Assembly: GCA_050692915.1 (NCBI GenBank)
Contig: JBOGVU010000027.1
Location: forward strand, 1-28,783
DNA from: CALAEC01 sp050692915
Lineage (GTDB): Bacteria; Actinomycetota; UBA4738; CALAEC01
Direction: 5' to 3'
Length of the DNA: 28,783 bases
The notes under the pieces were generated by a model. That model did not search any database. It saw only the letters and a list, made by a program, of their open reading frames with translations, and was not told the DNA's origin. Positions 8,225 through 15,241 of this stretch are shown piece after piece; the stretch's first letter is position 1; every line of letters starts with the position of its first letter. The position numbers were made by a program, and so were the translations under genes.

Positions 8225-10132
8225 ATGACCGAGGAAGCACCGGATCCCCAGGCCGGCTCGGCCGAGGAGGGGTCCAGCGAATCGCGACCGCGCACGCGCC
8301 GCCGTCGGCGGGGCAGCAGGGGTCGGGGACGAGGCTCCGGGACCGCCAGGACGAAGCCGTCCGGCGAGGCCGACTCGAGCGCTGACGGCGGCGGGGCCGC
8401 GGGCACGGTCGAGAAGGAGGCCGCCGGGTCCAGCGGCGAGCCCAAGAAGAAGAGCCAGGCGGGCGGGCGCTCCCGCTCCCGGTCCCGTCGACGCCCGTCG
8501 AAGCCCAAGACGGCCGAGGACGGCGCCGGGAAGGATAGGGCGGCCGCCGAGACCGCAGAGACGGCCGAGGCCGACGGAGCAGTCGCAGCGGAGGCGACAC
8601 CCGCGACGGCCTCGCCCGACGGCGGATCCGAGCGCCCCGCGTCCAGGAGCCGCCGTCGGCGTCGCCGGAGGAAGCCCGCGGGAGCGGGAACGGCGCAAAC
8701 AGCGGCCGCGACCGAGGCACCGGCGGCCGCCGCGCAGGCCAAGGCCCCCGCGAAGTCGGCCAAGGCCCCGGCGAAGCGCGAGAAGCGGGAGGAGCGGGGC
8801 CGGGGCGGGCCCACCAGGACGTCCCGGGCCGCCCGACAGGGCGCGTCGGACCGTCGGCGCCGGCGGCCCCAGGTGCACGCACCTCGCCGCACCGACAAGA
8901 CCATGCTGATGACCGAGCACCACGAGCGGCTCCAGATCGCCGTGGTGGAGGATCGGGAGCTCGTCGAGCACTACGTGACGAAGTCCGGGGCTCGGTCCAT
9001 CGTCGGCAACATCTACCTCGGGAAGGTGCAGAACGTGCTCCCGGGGATGGAGGCGGCCTTCGTCGACGTCGGCAAGGGCCGGAACGCCGTCCTGTACGCC
9101 GGCGAGGTCTCCTACGACGAGGACGTCGACCGTGGCGACCGGCGGATCGAGCAGGCCCTGAAGCCCGGCCAGTCCGTGATCGTCCAGGTGACCAAGGATC
9201 CGCTCCGGGGCAAGGGAGCCCGGCTCACCGCGCAGATCAGCCTCCCGGGCCGGTACCTCGTCTACGTGCCCGACGGCGGGGCATCGGGGATCAGCCGTCG
9301 GGTGGCCGATGCCGAGCGGGAACGGCTCCGCAAGATCCTGAAGAAGGTTCGGCCCTCCGAGGCCGGCGTCATCGTCCGGACCGCGGCCGAGGGGGCCAGC
9401 GAGGAGGACCTGGCCGCCGACCTCGACCGGCTGAAGAAGATCTGGGAGCAGGTCCGGCGGAAGGCCCGCCGGGCCCGGGCCCCCAAGACCCTGTACGAGG
9501 AGCCCGACCTCGAGGAGCGCGTGGTCAGGGACGTGTTCTCGCCCGCGGAGTTCAAGGAGATCGTGACGGACTCCCGAGCGGTGCACGAGAGGGTGTCGGC
9601 GTACCTGCGTGACGTGGCCCCCGAGCTCGTCGACCGGCTCCGCCTGCACGACGGCCCGCTCCCCCTGTTCGAGGAGTCCCACGTCGCGGAGCAGATCCAC
9701 AAGGCCCTGGAGCGCAAGGTGTGGCTCCCCTCGGGCGGGTACCTGTTCATCGACCGCGTCGAGGCCATGACCGTGATCGACGTGAACACCGGGAAGCACG
9801 TGGGCAAGACGAACCTCGAGGAGACCGTGTTCGGGACGAACGTGGAGGCGGCCGAGGAGATCGCCCGCCAGCTCCGCCTCCGGGACATCGGGGGGATCAT
9901 CGTCATCGATTTCATCGACATGCTCTTCGAGCGGAACCGGGCGGAGGTCATCCGCAAGCTCCAGGAGGCCCTGTCCCGGGATAAGACCCGGTCGCAGGTC
10001 TTCGACATCACCCCGCTGGGGCTGCTTGAGGTGACCCGGAAGAAGGTGTCCGCGGGACTCCTGGAGGCCTTCTCGGAGCCGTGCCCGACCTGCGAAGGGC
10101 GGGGTATCTTGCTCACCCACGACGTGACCTGA
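8225..10132 (+). CDS. rne: Ribonuclease E/G family endoribonuclease
   Basis: Single-strand endoribonuclease for mRNA decay and rRNA/tRNA processing. It has 635 residues. Residues 1-215 are low-complexity, alternating acidic/Ala stretches with Arg-rich patches (RTRRRRRGSRGRGRG), as in other actinobacterial RNase E proteins. An S1 domain follows at about 238-320 (GNIYLGKVQNVLPGMEAAFVD). The metal ligands are Asp519 and Asn521 (DVNTG) and Asp562 (VIDF), spaced as in E. coli. The zinc-link C620PTC623 is intact. The protein ends 12 residues after that, so the long C-terminal scaffold of E. coli RNase E is absent. Start: ATG 8225 with AAAGGAA upstream. Confidence 0.94.
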   Translation: MTEEAPDPQAGSAEEGSSESRPRTRRRRRGSRGRGRGSGTARTKPSGEADSSADGGGAAGTVEKEAAGSSGEPKKKSQAGGRSRSRSRRRPSKPKTAEDGAGKDRAAAETAETAEADGAVAAEATPATASPDGGSERPASRSRRRRRRRKPAGAGTAQTAAATEAPAAAAQAKAPAKSAKAPAKREKREERGRGGPTRTSRAARQGASDRRRRRPQVHAPRRTDKTMLMTEHHERLQIAVVEDRELVEHYVTKSGARSIVGNIYLGKVQNVLPGMEAAFVDVGKGRNAVLYAGEVSYDEDVDRGDRRIEQALKPGQSVIVQVTKDPLRGKGARLTAQISLPGRYLVYVPDGGASGISRRVADAERERLRKILKKVRPSEAGVIVRTAAEGASEEDLAADLDRLKKIWEQVRRKARRARAPKTLYEEPDLEERVVRDVFSPAEFKEIVTDSRAVHERVSAYLRDVAPELVDRLRLHDGPLPLFEESHVAEQIHKALERKVWLPSGGYLFIDRVEAMTVIDVNTGKHVGKTNLEETVFGTNVEAAEEIARQLRLRDIGGIIVIDFIDMLFERNRAEVIRKLQEALSRDKTRSQVFDITPLGLLEVTRKKVSAGLLEAFSEPCPTCEGRGILLTHDVT

Positions 10133-10147
10133 GCCGGAGGAGGACGG

Positions 10148-10648
10148 ATGTACGCGGTGATCAAGGTCGGAGGCAAGCAGGAACGGGTCACGCCAGGGGA
10201 CGTGATCGAGGTCGAGTTCATGAAGGTCGACCCCGGGTCCTCGGTGGAGTTCGAGCCCATCCTGGTCGTGGACGACGACGGCAAGGCCCACCACGGGAAG
10301 GGCCTGTCGAAGGCCAGGGTCACGGCGAAGCTGCTCGGCGACAAGAAGGGCGACAAGGTCCGGGTGTTCAAGTACCGGCCCAAGAGCGGCTACCGCCGGA
10401 CCCAGGGTCACCGCCAGCTGATGACGCTCCTCGAGGTCGAGGAGGTCGCCCTCAGCCCGCAGGTGAAGGCCACCGCGCCCGAGGAAGAAGAGGCGGAGGC
10501 TCCGGCCGCGAGGAAGCCGGCGGCCAAGAAGGTTCCCGCCAAGAAGACCGCCGCCAAGAAGACCGCGGCGAAGAAGACGCCGGCCAGGAAGACGGCCGCC
10601 AAGAAGACCACGGCCAAGAGGACGTCCACCCGGAAGAAGTCCACCTGA
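10148..10648 (+). CDS. rplU: Large ribosomal subunit protein bL21 with Lys/Ala-rich C-terminal tail
   Basis: Ribosomal protein that binds 23S rRNA. The first ~103 residues are a normal L21 (MYAVIKVGGKQERV, FKYRPKSGYRRTQGHRQ). Normal L21 proteins end near there; this one continues to 166 residues with an acidic linker (EEEEAEAP) and a repeated AAKK/PAKK/PARK tail ending TSTRKKST. The tail resembles the basic tails of histone-H1-like and actinobacterial HU proteins, and its DNA is a degenerate tandem repeat. The start is fixed by GGAGGAGG just upstream. Co-transcribed with rne and rpmA. The tail should bind RNA or DNA electrostatically (inference). Confidence 0.96.
   Translation: MYAVIKVGGKQERVTPGDVIEVEFMKVDPGSSVEFEPILVVDDDGKAHHGKGLSKARVTAKLLGDKKGDKVRVFKYRPKSGYRRTQGHRQLMTLLEVEEVALSPQVKATAPEEEEAEAPAARKPAAKKVPAKKTAAKKTAAKKTPARKTAAKKTTAKRTSTRKKST
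10512..10640 (+). repeat. Degenerate GCCAAGAAGACC-type tandem repeat inside rplU
   Basis: About eight imperfect copies of a 12-15 base unit encoding AAKKT, PAKKT or PARKT. The copies differ at third positions, so this is an established coding repeat rather than a fresh slippage expansion. Such stretches often vary in copy number between relatives. Confidence 0.7.
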
Positions 10649-10654
10649 GGCTGG

Positions 10655-10660
10655 TACCCT
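10655..10660 (+). promoter_or_regulatory. Possible -10 element for rpmA
   Basis: TACCCT lies 9 bases before the rpmA ATG, with GGGGGAG in between. This would give a transcript with two or three leader bases, or the hexamer may be incidental within the rplU-rpmA operon. Confidence 0.3.
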
Positions 10661-10669
10661 GGGGGAGCG

Positions 10670-10921
10670 ATGGCGCACAAGAAAGGAGCGGCGGCGTCCC
10701 GGAACGGCCGGGACAGCGAGTCGAAGCGGCTCGGCGTGAAGGCCTTCGGCGGCGAGGCCGTGAAGGCCGGCTCCATCATCGTGCGCCAGCGCGGGACCCG
10801 GATCTATCCGGGGACCGGGGTGAGGCGAGGCGGCGACGACACCCTCTTCGCCACGACCCCGGGCCTGGTCCGGTTCCACACCTCCCGAGGCCGGCGACTC
10901 GTCTCCATCGACACGGCCTGA
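10670..10921 (+). CDS. rpmA: Large ribosomal subunit protein bL27
   Basis: Ribosomal protein whose N-terminal tail reaches the peptidyl-transferase centre. It has 83 residues: AHKKGAAASRNGRDSESKRLGVK at the start, then the GGEAVKAGSIIVRQRGTRIYPG and GGDDTLFATTPG core. It starts directly with MAHKKG, so there is no cleaved N-terminal extension of the Firmicutes type. It follows rplU by 21 bases, the normal order. Unlike most actinobacteria, obg does not follow directly: about 690 bases with two unrelated small genes intervene. Confidence 0.97.
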   Translation: MAHKKGAAASRNGRDSESKRLGVKAFGGEAVKAGSIIVRQRGTRIYPGTGVRRGGDDTLFATTPGLVRFHTSRGRRLVSIDTA

Positions 10922-10946
10922 TCGCCCGGGCGAGCCGGCCTCGCGC

Positions 10947-11207
10947 CTGACGGCGCTCATCGAGCGGCTCTGGATCGTCACCTTCATCGTCCTGGCGTTC
11001 GCGTTCTCCGTCCTGGCCCCGTGGTACCTGGCCGTGCCGCTGGTTCTGTTCTCCTCGGGCCTGGGGGTCCTGGACGGCCTGGCCCATCGAGCGATCCTGG
11101 GGCGTCAGTGGGTGGCGGCGCCGGTCATCTTCGGCGCCCTGTCGGTGGCGCTGGCCGTGGCCGGGGCCCTCCGCGGCGGTCGCGGCCTCGACGTGTTCGG
11201 CGGCTAG
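10947..11207 (+). CDS. Small hydrophobic membrane protein, apparent CTG start
   Basis: An open frame from about 10947 reads LTALIERLWIVTFIVLAF..., with two or three predicted membrane helices and almost every third codon position G or C, so it looks truly coding. There is no ATG, GTG or TTG between the in-frame stop at 10821-10823 and the GTG at 11034; starting there would remove the first helix. CTG at 10947 is therefore the best start (86 residues), without a clear Shine-Dalgarno. It follows rpmA closely. Its TAG overlaps the TAG of the opposing gene in a CTAG. I do not recognise a family. Confidence 0.5.
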   Translation: MTALIERLWIVTFIVLAFAFSVLAPWYLAVPLVLFSSGLGVLDGLAHRAILGRQWVAAPVIFGALSVALAVAGALRGGRGLDVFGG

Positions 11208-11593
11208 CCCGCGCGGATCGCCTCGACCCACAGGTCGATCTCGGCCCGCAGGGCCCGGGCCGCGGTCCGGAGCTCCACCGCCGACGCGGCTCGCTCCATC
11301 CCCCGGGTGGGGAAGACCCACGTCCGCCCGCCCTGCCGGGGGAGCGGGGGCGGCTCGGTGAAGTACATGAACACCCGGGAGAGCTCCGCGCGCGCGTCCG
11401 TGTACTCGACCTCGAGGATCGGCGCGCCCCGGCGGCGGCGGACCCGCCGGATCCGGTTCATGGGGATGGGCAGGGGATCCTCCTCGCCCTCGCCGGTGAA
11501 CGTCAGCGCGTGGCGCTCGACCGAGAGCCGGCCCCGGGCGGCCTCGGGGCTGCCCGGTCGGACGAGCCACACCACGCGCGGCTCGGGTCCCAT
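11204..11593 (-). CDS. Conserved-looking hypothetical protein, possible PH-like fold
   Basis: A 129-residue protein with no family I recognise. It opens MGPEPRVVWLVRPG, then has a beta-rich stretch (GRLSVERHALTFTGE, LPIPMNRIRRVRRRRGAPILEVEYTD, VFMYFTEPP) and ends in an amphipathic helix (RAASAVELRTAARALRAEIDLWVEAIRAG). Strands followed by one C-terminal helix would suit a PH/GRAM-like domain, but that is only an impression. ATG 11593 is chosen because a TATAGG hexamer lies 6 bases upstream on this strand. It runs divergently from obg with only 21 bases between the two start codons, and its third positions are strongly GC. Confidence 0.65.
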   Translation of the reverse strand: MGPEPRVVWLVRPGSPEAARGRLSVERHALTFTGEGEEDPLPIPMNRIRRVRRRRGAPILEVEYTDARAELSRVFMYFTEPPPLPRQGGRTWVFPTRGMERAASAVELRTAARALRAEIDLWVEAIRAG

Positions 11594-11599
11594 GCCGAA

Positions 11600-11607
11600 C
11601 CTATACT
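11600..11607. promoter_or_regulatory. Overlapping divergent -10 elements (obg and unknown gene)
   Basis: On the plus strand TATACT (11602-11607) is followed by 7 bases and the obg ATG. On the minus strand TATAGG (11605-11600) is followed by 6 bases and the ATG of the opposite gene. The two share the TATA core, so one AT-rich spot in a 21-base gap could drive leaderless transcripts in both directions. Confidence 0.6.
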
Positions 11608-11614
11608 CGCCGAA

Positions 11615-12844
11615 ATGGCGGCCTTCGTCGACGAGGCGGTGATCTTCGCTCGAGGCGGGCGTGGCGGCGACGGCTCCGCGACGTTCCGCCGCGAGGCCCA
11701 CGTCCCTCGGGGCGGGCCCGACGGAGGCGACGGGGGGAAGGGTGGCGATCTGATCCTGGAGGTCTCGCCGGACGTGTACGAACTTTCCTGGCCGGCCCGG
11801 AACCCCCACCAGCGGGCGGGGGACGGCGGGCCCGGCCGGAGCGGGAACCGTCGTGGGGCCGACGGCGACGACCTGGTAATGAGGGTGCCCGACGGCACGG
11901 TGGTGGCCGAGGAGCGCGGCCCCGTGGCGGACCTGGTCGGTCCGGGCGCCCGGGTGGTGGTGGCCCGGGGAGGTCGGGGGGGACGGGGGAACGCCTCACT
12001 GGCTTCCACCCGGAACCGGGCCCCGAAGACCGCGGAGCCCGGCGAGCCCGGCGAGGAGCACCGGGTGGAGCTGGAGCTCCGGCTCGTGGCCGACATCGGC
12101 CTGGTGGGCCTCCCGAACGCCGGGAAGTCGACCCTGCTGTCGAAGCTGACCGCGGCCCGGCCGAAGATCGCCGACTACCCGTTCACCACGCTCGCGCCCA
12201 ACCTCGGAGTCGCCGACGACGGGGAACGACGCCTCGTGGTTGCCGACGTGCCCGGGCTGATCGAGGGGGCCCACCAGGGCCGAGGGCTGGGCCACCGGTT
12301 CCTGCGCCACGTGTCGCGGTGCCGGGTCCTGGCCTATGTCATCGACGCGTCCGCCCCGGACCCCGAGGCCGACCTGGCCACGGTTCGGGCCGAGGTGGCC
12401 GCGTTCGACCCGGCGCTGGCCGCGCGGCCATCAGTGGTCGTGGTCACGAAGGCCGACCTGGTGGAGGCTCTCCCTCGGCTCGACCAGACCCAGGTCACTG
12501 TCTCCGCGGTCACGGGCGAGGGGGTCGACACGCTGGCCGAACGCCTGGCCGAGGAGTCGGCCGCCGCCCCCGCGCCCGACCGCCGGCCCACCGTGGTCCT
12601 GCGGCCCGGCCGGGAGGCGTTCACGGTCCACAAGGTCGGGGACCGCCGCTTCCGCGTGGACGGCCGAACCGTGGAGCGGTGGGTCCGGGACGCCGACCTC
12701 GAGGACCCCCGCGAGGTCATCGAGCTCCAGGGCCGGCTCAGGAGGCTCGGCGTGGAGCGCCGCCTGGAGGCAGAGGGTGCTCGCCGGGGCGACGAGGTCG
12801 TCATCGCCGGCCGGCCCTTCGAGTTCATCCCCGAGGAGGACTGA
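11615..12844 (+). CDS. obg: GTPase Obg (ObgE/CgtA)
   Basis: An essential GTPase linked to 50S subunit assembly and stress signalling. It has 409 residues: a glycine-rich Obg fold at about 1-155 (FARGGRGGDGS, GGPDGGDGGKGGD), the G domain with G1 GLPNAGKS (165-172), switch YPFTTL, G3 DVPGLIEGAH and G4 T278KAD, then an OCT domain at about 325-405. G4 has Thr in place of the usual Asn of NKxD. The ATG at 11615 fits the MAAFVDEAVIFARGG family start and lies 7 bases after TATACT; it has no Shine-Dalgarno, so a leaderless mRNA is likely. Confidence 0.95.
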   Translation: MAAFVDEAVIFARGGRGGDGSATFRREAHVPRGGPDGGDGGKGGDLILEVSPDVYELSWPARNPHQRAGDGGPGRSGNRRGADGDDLVMRVPDGTVVAEERGPVADLVGPGARVVVARGGRGGRGNASLASTRNRAPKTAEPGEPGEEHRVELELRLVADIGLVGLPNAGKSTLLSKLTAARPKIADYPFTTLAPNLGVADDGERRLVVADVPGLIEGAHQGRGLGHRFLRHVSRCRVLAYVIDASAPDPEADLATVRAEVAAFDPALAARPSVVVVTKADLVEALPRLDQTQVTVSAVTGEGVDTLAERLAEESAAAPAPDRRPTVVLRPGREAFTVHKVGDRRFRVDGRTVERWVRDADLEDPREVIELQGRLRRLGVERRLEAEGARRGDEVVIAGRPFEFIPEED

Positions 12845-12848
12845 GCGA

Positions 12849-13301
12849 GTGAAGGATCGCAAGCGCGAGCTCATCGAGCTGGAGGATCGGGCCTGGGCCG
12901 AGTTCCGGTCGCTCATCGAGCGCCTGACCGACGACCAGCTCTCGCTGGGCGGGTACACGGAGGAATGGTCGGTGAAGGACCTCATGGCCCACCTCGGCTG
13001 CTGGATGGCCGAGGCGGCCCGGGTCCTCGAGCAGCTCCGCAGCGGGACGTACTCGAGCTGGGATCACGATGTCGAGGAGCTGAACCGCGTCTGGTGGGAG
13101 ACCTGGCGCGAGGTCGACCTGAACACCGTATGGGCCGAGCTGCACTCGTCGCGGGCCCGGATACTCGACGAGTTGAACCGGATCCCACCGGACCGGATCG
13201 ACCAGGTGGCCGACCTGTGGTTCCGGGAGTCCGGCCATGAGCACCACGAGGAGCACTTGCCGCGGCTCCGGGAGTGGGTCGCGGAGCTGACCAGGACCTA
13301 G
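12849..13301 (+). CDS. DinB/maleylpyruvate isomerase-like four-helix protein
   Basis: A 150-residue protein of the DinB superfamily, whose members are metal-binding four-helix bundles, some being thiol-dependent transferases (mycothiol or bacillithiol). The N-terminal helix is followed by EEWSVKDLMAHLGCWMAEAARVLEQL, the family's first-His motif (His48). The C-terminal GHEHHEEHLPRLREW supplies the H-x3-H pair (His132 and His136). GTG 12849 is supported by AGGAGG 9 bases upstream, at the end of obg; the 4-base gap implies co-transcription with obg. The substrate cannot be inferred. Its stop is one base from that of the convergent MFS gene. Confidence 0.75.
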   Translation: MKDRKRELIELEDRAWAEFRSLIERLTDDQLSLGGYTEEWSVKDLMAHLGCWMAEAARVLEQLRSGTYSSWDHDVEELNRVWWETWREVDLNTVWAELHSSRARILDELNRIPPDRIDQVADLWFRESGHEHHEEHLPRLREWVAELTRT

Positions 13302-13302
13302 C

Positions 13303-14547
13303 TCAGGCGGTGACCCACGGCTCGACCCGCGCGGGCTCCCGGGCTCGCCGCTCGCTGGAGGGGATGCGGACGTACAGGTAGGTCCCGGCCAGCCCCACCG
13401 CGGCCGTCCCCAGCCCGGCGAACACCATCGTCATCCGAGGCCCGGCCAGCTCCACGAGCCCCCCGCTGGCGCCCATGGCCAGGATCTGCGCGGCCTGGAC
13501 CACCCCGTAGTACGCGGCGAAGGCCCGCCCCCGGAGCCGGTCGGGGACCCGCCGGTGCAGCAGGCTTCGCATCCCAACGAGCTCCACGCCGTTGGCGAAC
13601 CCGCCGACCAGGAACATGGCAACGGCCAGCGGATAGATCGCCGCTGCGGCGGCAAGGACCACTGCCCCGCCGCCGACGATGGGGAGCACCACCACGGCCG
13701 GGGCCAGGTGTGAGGGTCGGAGGAACCGGCCGGCCATGGTGGATCCGACAACCATCCCTACCGTCCACGTCGTGATCAAGACGCCGTAGCCCGTGTCCCC
13801 GGCCCCGAGGACGTCCTTGGCGAAGAACACCTCGGCCACGTTGTCCGCCGCCGCGAACACCACCATGAACCCGACCATCGGCACGATCAAGCGGAGGAGG
13901 GGGTCCCTGGCGATGAACACCAAGCCCTGGCGGGCCCGGGCCTTGGTGGTGGGCTCCTCCTCCTCCTGTTCCTCCGGGCGGCGACGGACCCGGAGCAGGG
14001 ATACGAGCGCGGCCACCGCCAGGAACGTCGCCGCGTTCGCCAGCAGAGTGGACCCGGCCCCGAACGTCTGGGACATCACGGCGGCGAGCACCGGGCCGGC
14101 CGCCGCCCCACCCCATCGGGCCACCTCGAGGAAGGCGTTGGCCTGGGTCGTACGCTCCTCGCCCACAGCCCGGGGCAGCAGGGCGAAGAGCGCCGGCTGG
14201 GTCACCGCCAGCCCGGCGCCAAGGAGGAAGGACAGTCCCAGGGTGGGGAACACGTCCGGAGTGAACGCCAGGGACGCCGCGACGGCGGCCTGGAGGAGGG
14301 CCGTCACCACGAGCACCCTGACGGTCTCCAGGCGATCCACCAGGAGGCCGGCCAGGGGGGCCAGGAGCACCGGGGGAACCAGGCCCGTGAGGAGCAGGCC
14401 GGCCACGGCCCACCCCGACCCGGTGGTTTCTTGGACCCGCAGCGTCAGGGTGATCAGCGCGACGTAGTCGCCCAGCGCCGACAGGGCGAACGCCACGAAG
14501 ATGAGCAGGAAGTCTCGGCGACCCAACAGGCTCATGCCCGGCACCAT
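13303..14547 (-). CDS. MFS transporter, DHA3/EntS-like
   Basis: A 414-residue integral membrane protein with about twelve helices, split by a basic-acidic cytoplasmic loop near 205-225 (RVRRRPEEQEEEEPTTKARARQ). The arrangement DFLLIFVAFALSALGDYVALITLTLRVQETTGSGWAVAGLL and the motif-A-like loop GLLVDRLETVRVL fit the MFS_3 (EntS, Tet(V), macrolide-efflux) group, which exports siderophores or drugs. The substrate is not predictable. ATG 14547 has no Shine-Dalgarno; ATG 14535 (MSLLGRRDF) is an equally good start. It is an isolated gene, convergent with the DinB gene and divergent from nadD. Confidence 0.85.
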   Translation of the reverse strand: MVPGMSLLGRRDFLLIFVAFALSALGDYVALITLTLRVQETTGSGWAVAGLLLTGLVPPVLLAPLAGLLVDRLETVRVLVVTALLQAAVAASLAFTPDVFPTLGLSFLLGAGLAVTQPALFALLPRAVGEERTTQANAFLEVARWGGAAAGPVLAAVMSQTFGAGSTLLANAATFLAVAALVSLLRVRRRPEEQEEEEPTTKARARQGLVFIARDPLLRLIVPMVGFMVVFAAADNVAEVFFAKDVLGAGDTGYGVLITTWTVGMVVGSTMAGRFLRPSHLAPAVVVLPIVGGGAVVLAAAAAIYPLAVAMFLVGGFANGVELVGMRSLLHRRVPDRLRGRAFAAYYGVVQAAQILAMGASGGLVELAGPRMTMVFAGLGTAAVGLAGTYLYVRIPSSERRAREPARVEPWVTA

Positions 14548-14629
14548 GGATACACCCGTGGGCCCGTGGTCTCAAGCCGGGCGTTCGGCCGTCCCGCCGG
14601 AAATCCACAGGGAACGACAAATCTGGACC

Positions 14630-14635
14630 TACAAT
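14630..14635 (+). promoter_or_regulatory. -10 element for a leaderless nadD transcript
   Basis: TACAAT, five of six bases matching TATAAT, followed by 6 bases and the GTG of nadD. No ribosome site precedes that GTG. No clear -35 element is visible, as is common in actinobacterial leaderless promoters. Confidence 0.6.
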
Positions 14636-14641
14636 CCCCTG

Positions 14642-15241
14642 GTGGCACCGAGGCGACTGGGGGTGATGGGGGGGACGTTCGACCCCATCCACTTCGGCCA
14701 CCTGGTCACGGCCGAGGGGGCGTTCTGGCAGTTCGACCTCGACGAGGTCGTGTTCGTCCCCACCGGCGAGCCATGGATGAAGGGGGCAGGCGAAGTGACC
14801 CCGGCGGAGGATCGATACCTGATGACGGTGATCGCCACGGCCAGCAATCCGCACTTCAGCGTGTCCCGCCTGGAGATCGACCGGGCCGGTCCCACCTACA
14901 CCAGGGACACCCTGGAGGCCATCCGCCGGGAGGAGGACCAGGGGACGGCCCTGTTCTTCATCACGGGTGCCGACGCGATCCTGGAGATCTTCCACTGGAA
15001 GGACCCCGAGGAGGTGCTCTCGCTGGCCACGTTCATCGCCGCCACCCGCCCCGGCTACGACATCGCCCGGTTCGAGGCCGAGGCCCCCACGAGCCACCCG
15101 AACGTGTCCGTGATGTCCGTTCCGGCCCTGGCGATCTCCTCGACCGATATCAGGGAACGTGTAGCGGAGGGCCGTCCCGTCCGATACCTCGTACCGGAAG
15201 GCGTGAAGACCTACATCGACAAGGCGGGACTGTACCGGTGA
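14642..15241 (+). CDS. nadD: Nicotinate-nucleotide adenylyltransferase (NadD)
   Basis: Converts nicotinate mononucleotide and ATP to deamido-NAD in NAD synthesis. It has 199 residues: the nucleotidyltransferase signature GGTFDPIHFGHL (10-21) with the H-x-G-H motif as H17FGH20, the TGADAILEIFHWKD segment, and I165SSTDIR near the C-terminus, which binds the ATP phosphates. GTG 14642 is chosen from the leaderless -10 spacing and the family's start just before the first strand. Its TGA is overlapped by the next gene's GTG. The order nadD, LCP/LytR_C gene, rsfS is usual in actinobacteria. Confidence 0.95.
   Translation: MAPRRLGVMGGTFDPIHFGHLVTAEGAFWQFDLDEVVFVPTGEPWMKGAGEVTPAEDRYLMTVIATASNPHFSVSRLEIDRAGPTYTRDTLEAIRREEDQGTALFFITGADAILEIFHWKDPEEVLSLATFIAATRPGYDIARFEAEAPTSHPNVSVMSVPALAISSTDIRERVAEGRPVRYLVPEGVKTYIDKAGLYR

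Noticed and set aside
8005..8385. GTG-started frame 7 bases after a -10 hexamer in the rne leader, overlapping rne
   Set aside because: Gly/Pro/Arg-rich low-complexity product with no coding bias above background, and it runs out of frame through the rne start. More likely untranslated leader.
10512..10640. Tandem repeats considered as a CRISPR-like or satellite array
   Set aside because: The units are 12-15 bases without spacers and are in frame within rplU; they encode the AAKK tail.
7712..10987. A very long minus-strand open frame (over 1000 codons) opposite rne-rplU-rpmA
   Set aside because: It is antisense to well-recognised genes; its composition is Gly/Arg/Leu/Pro-rich with no family resemblance. 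Stop codons are rare in such frames at this GC content.
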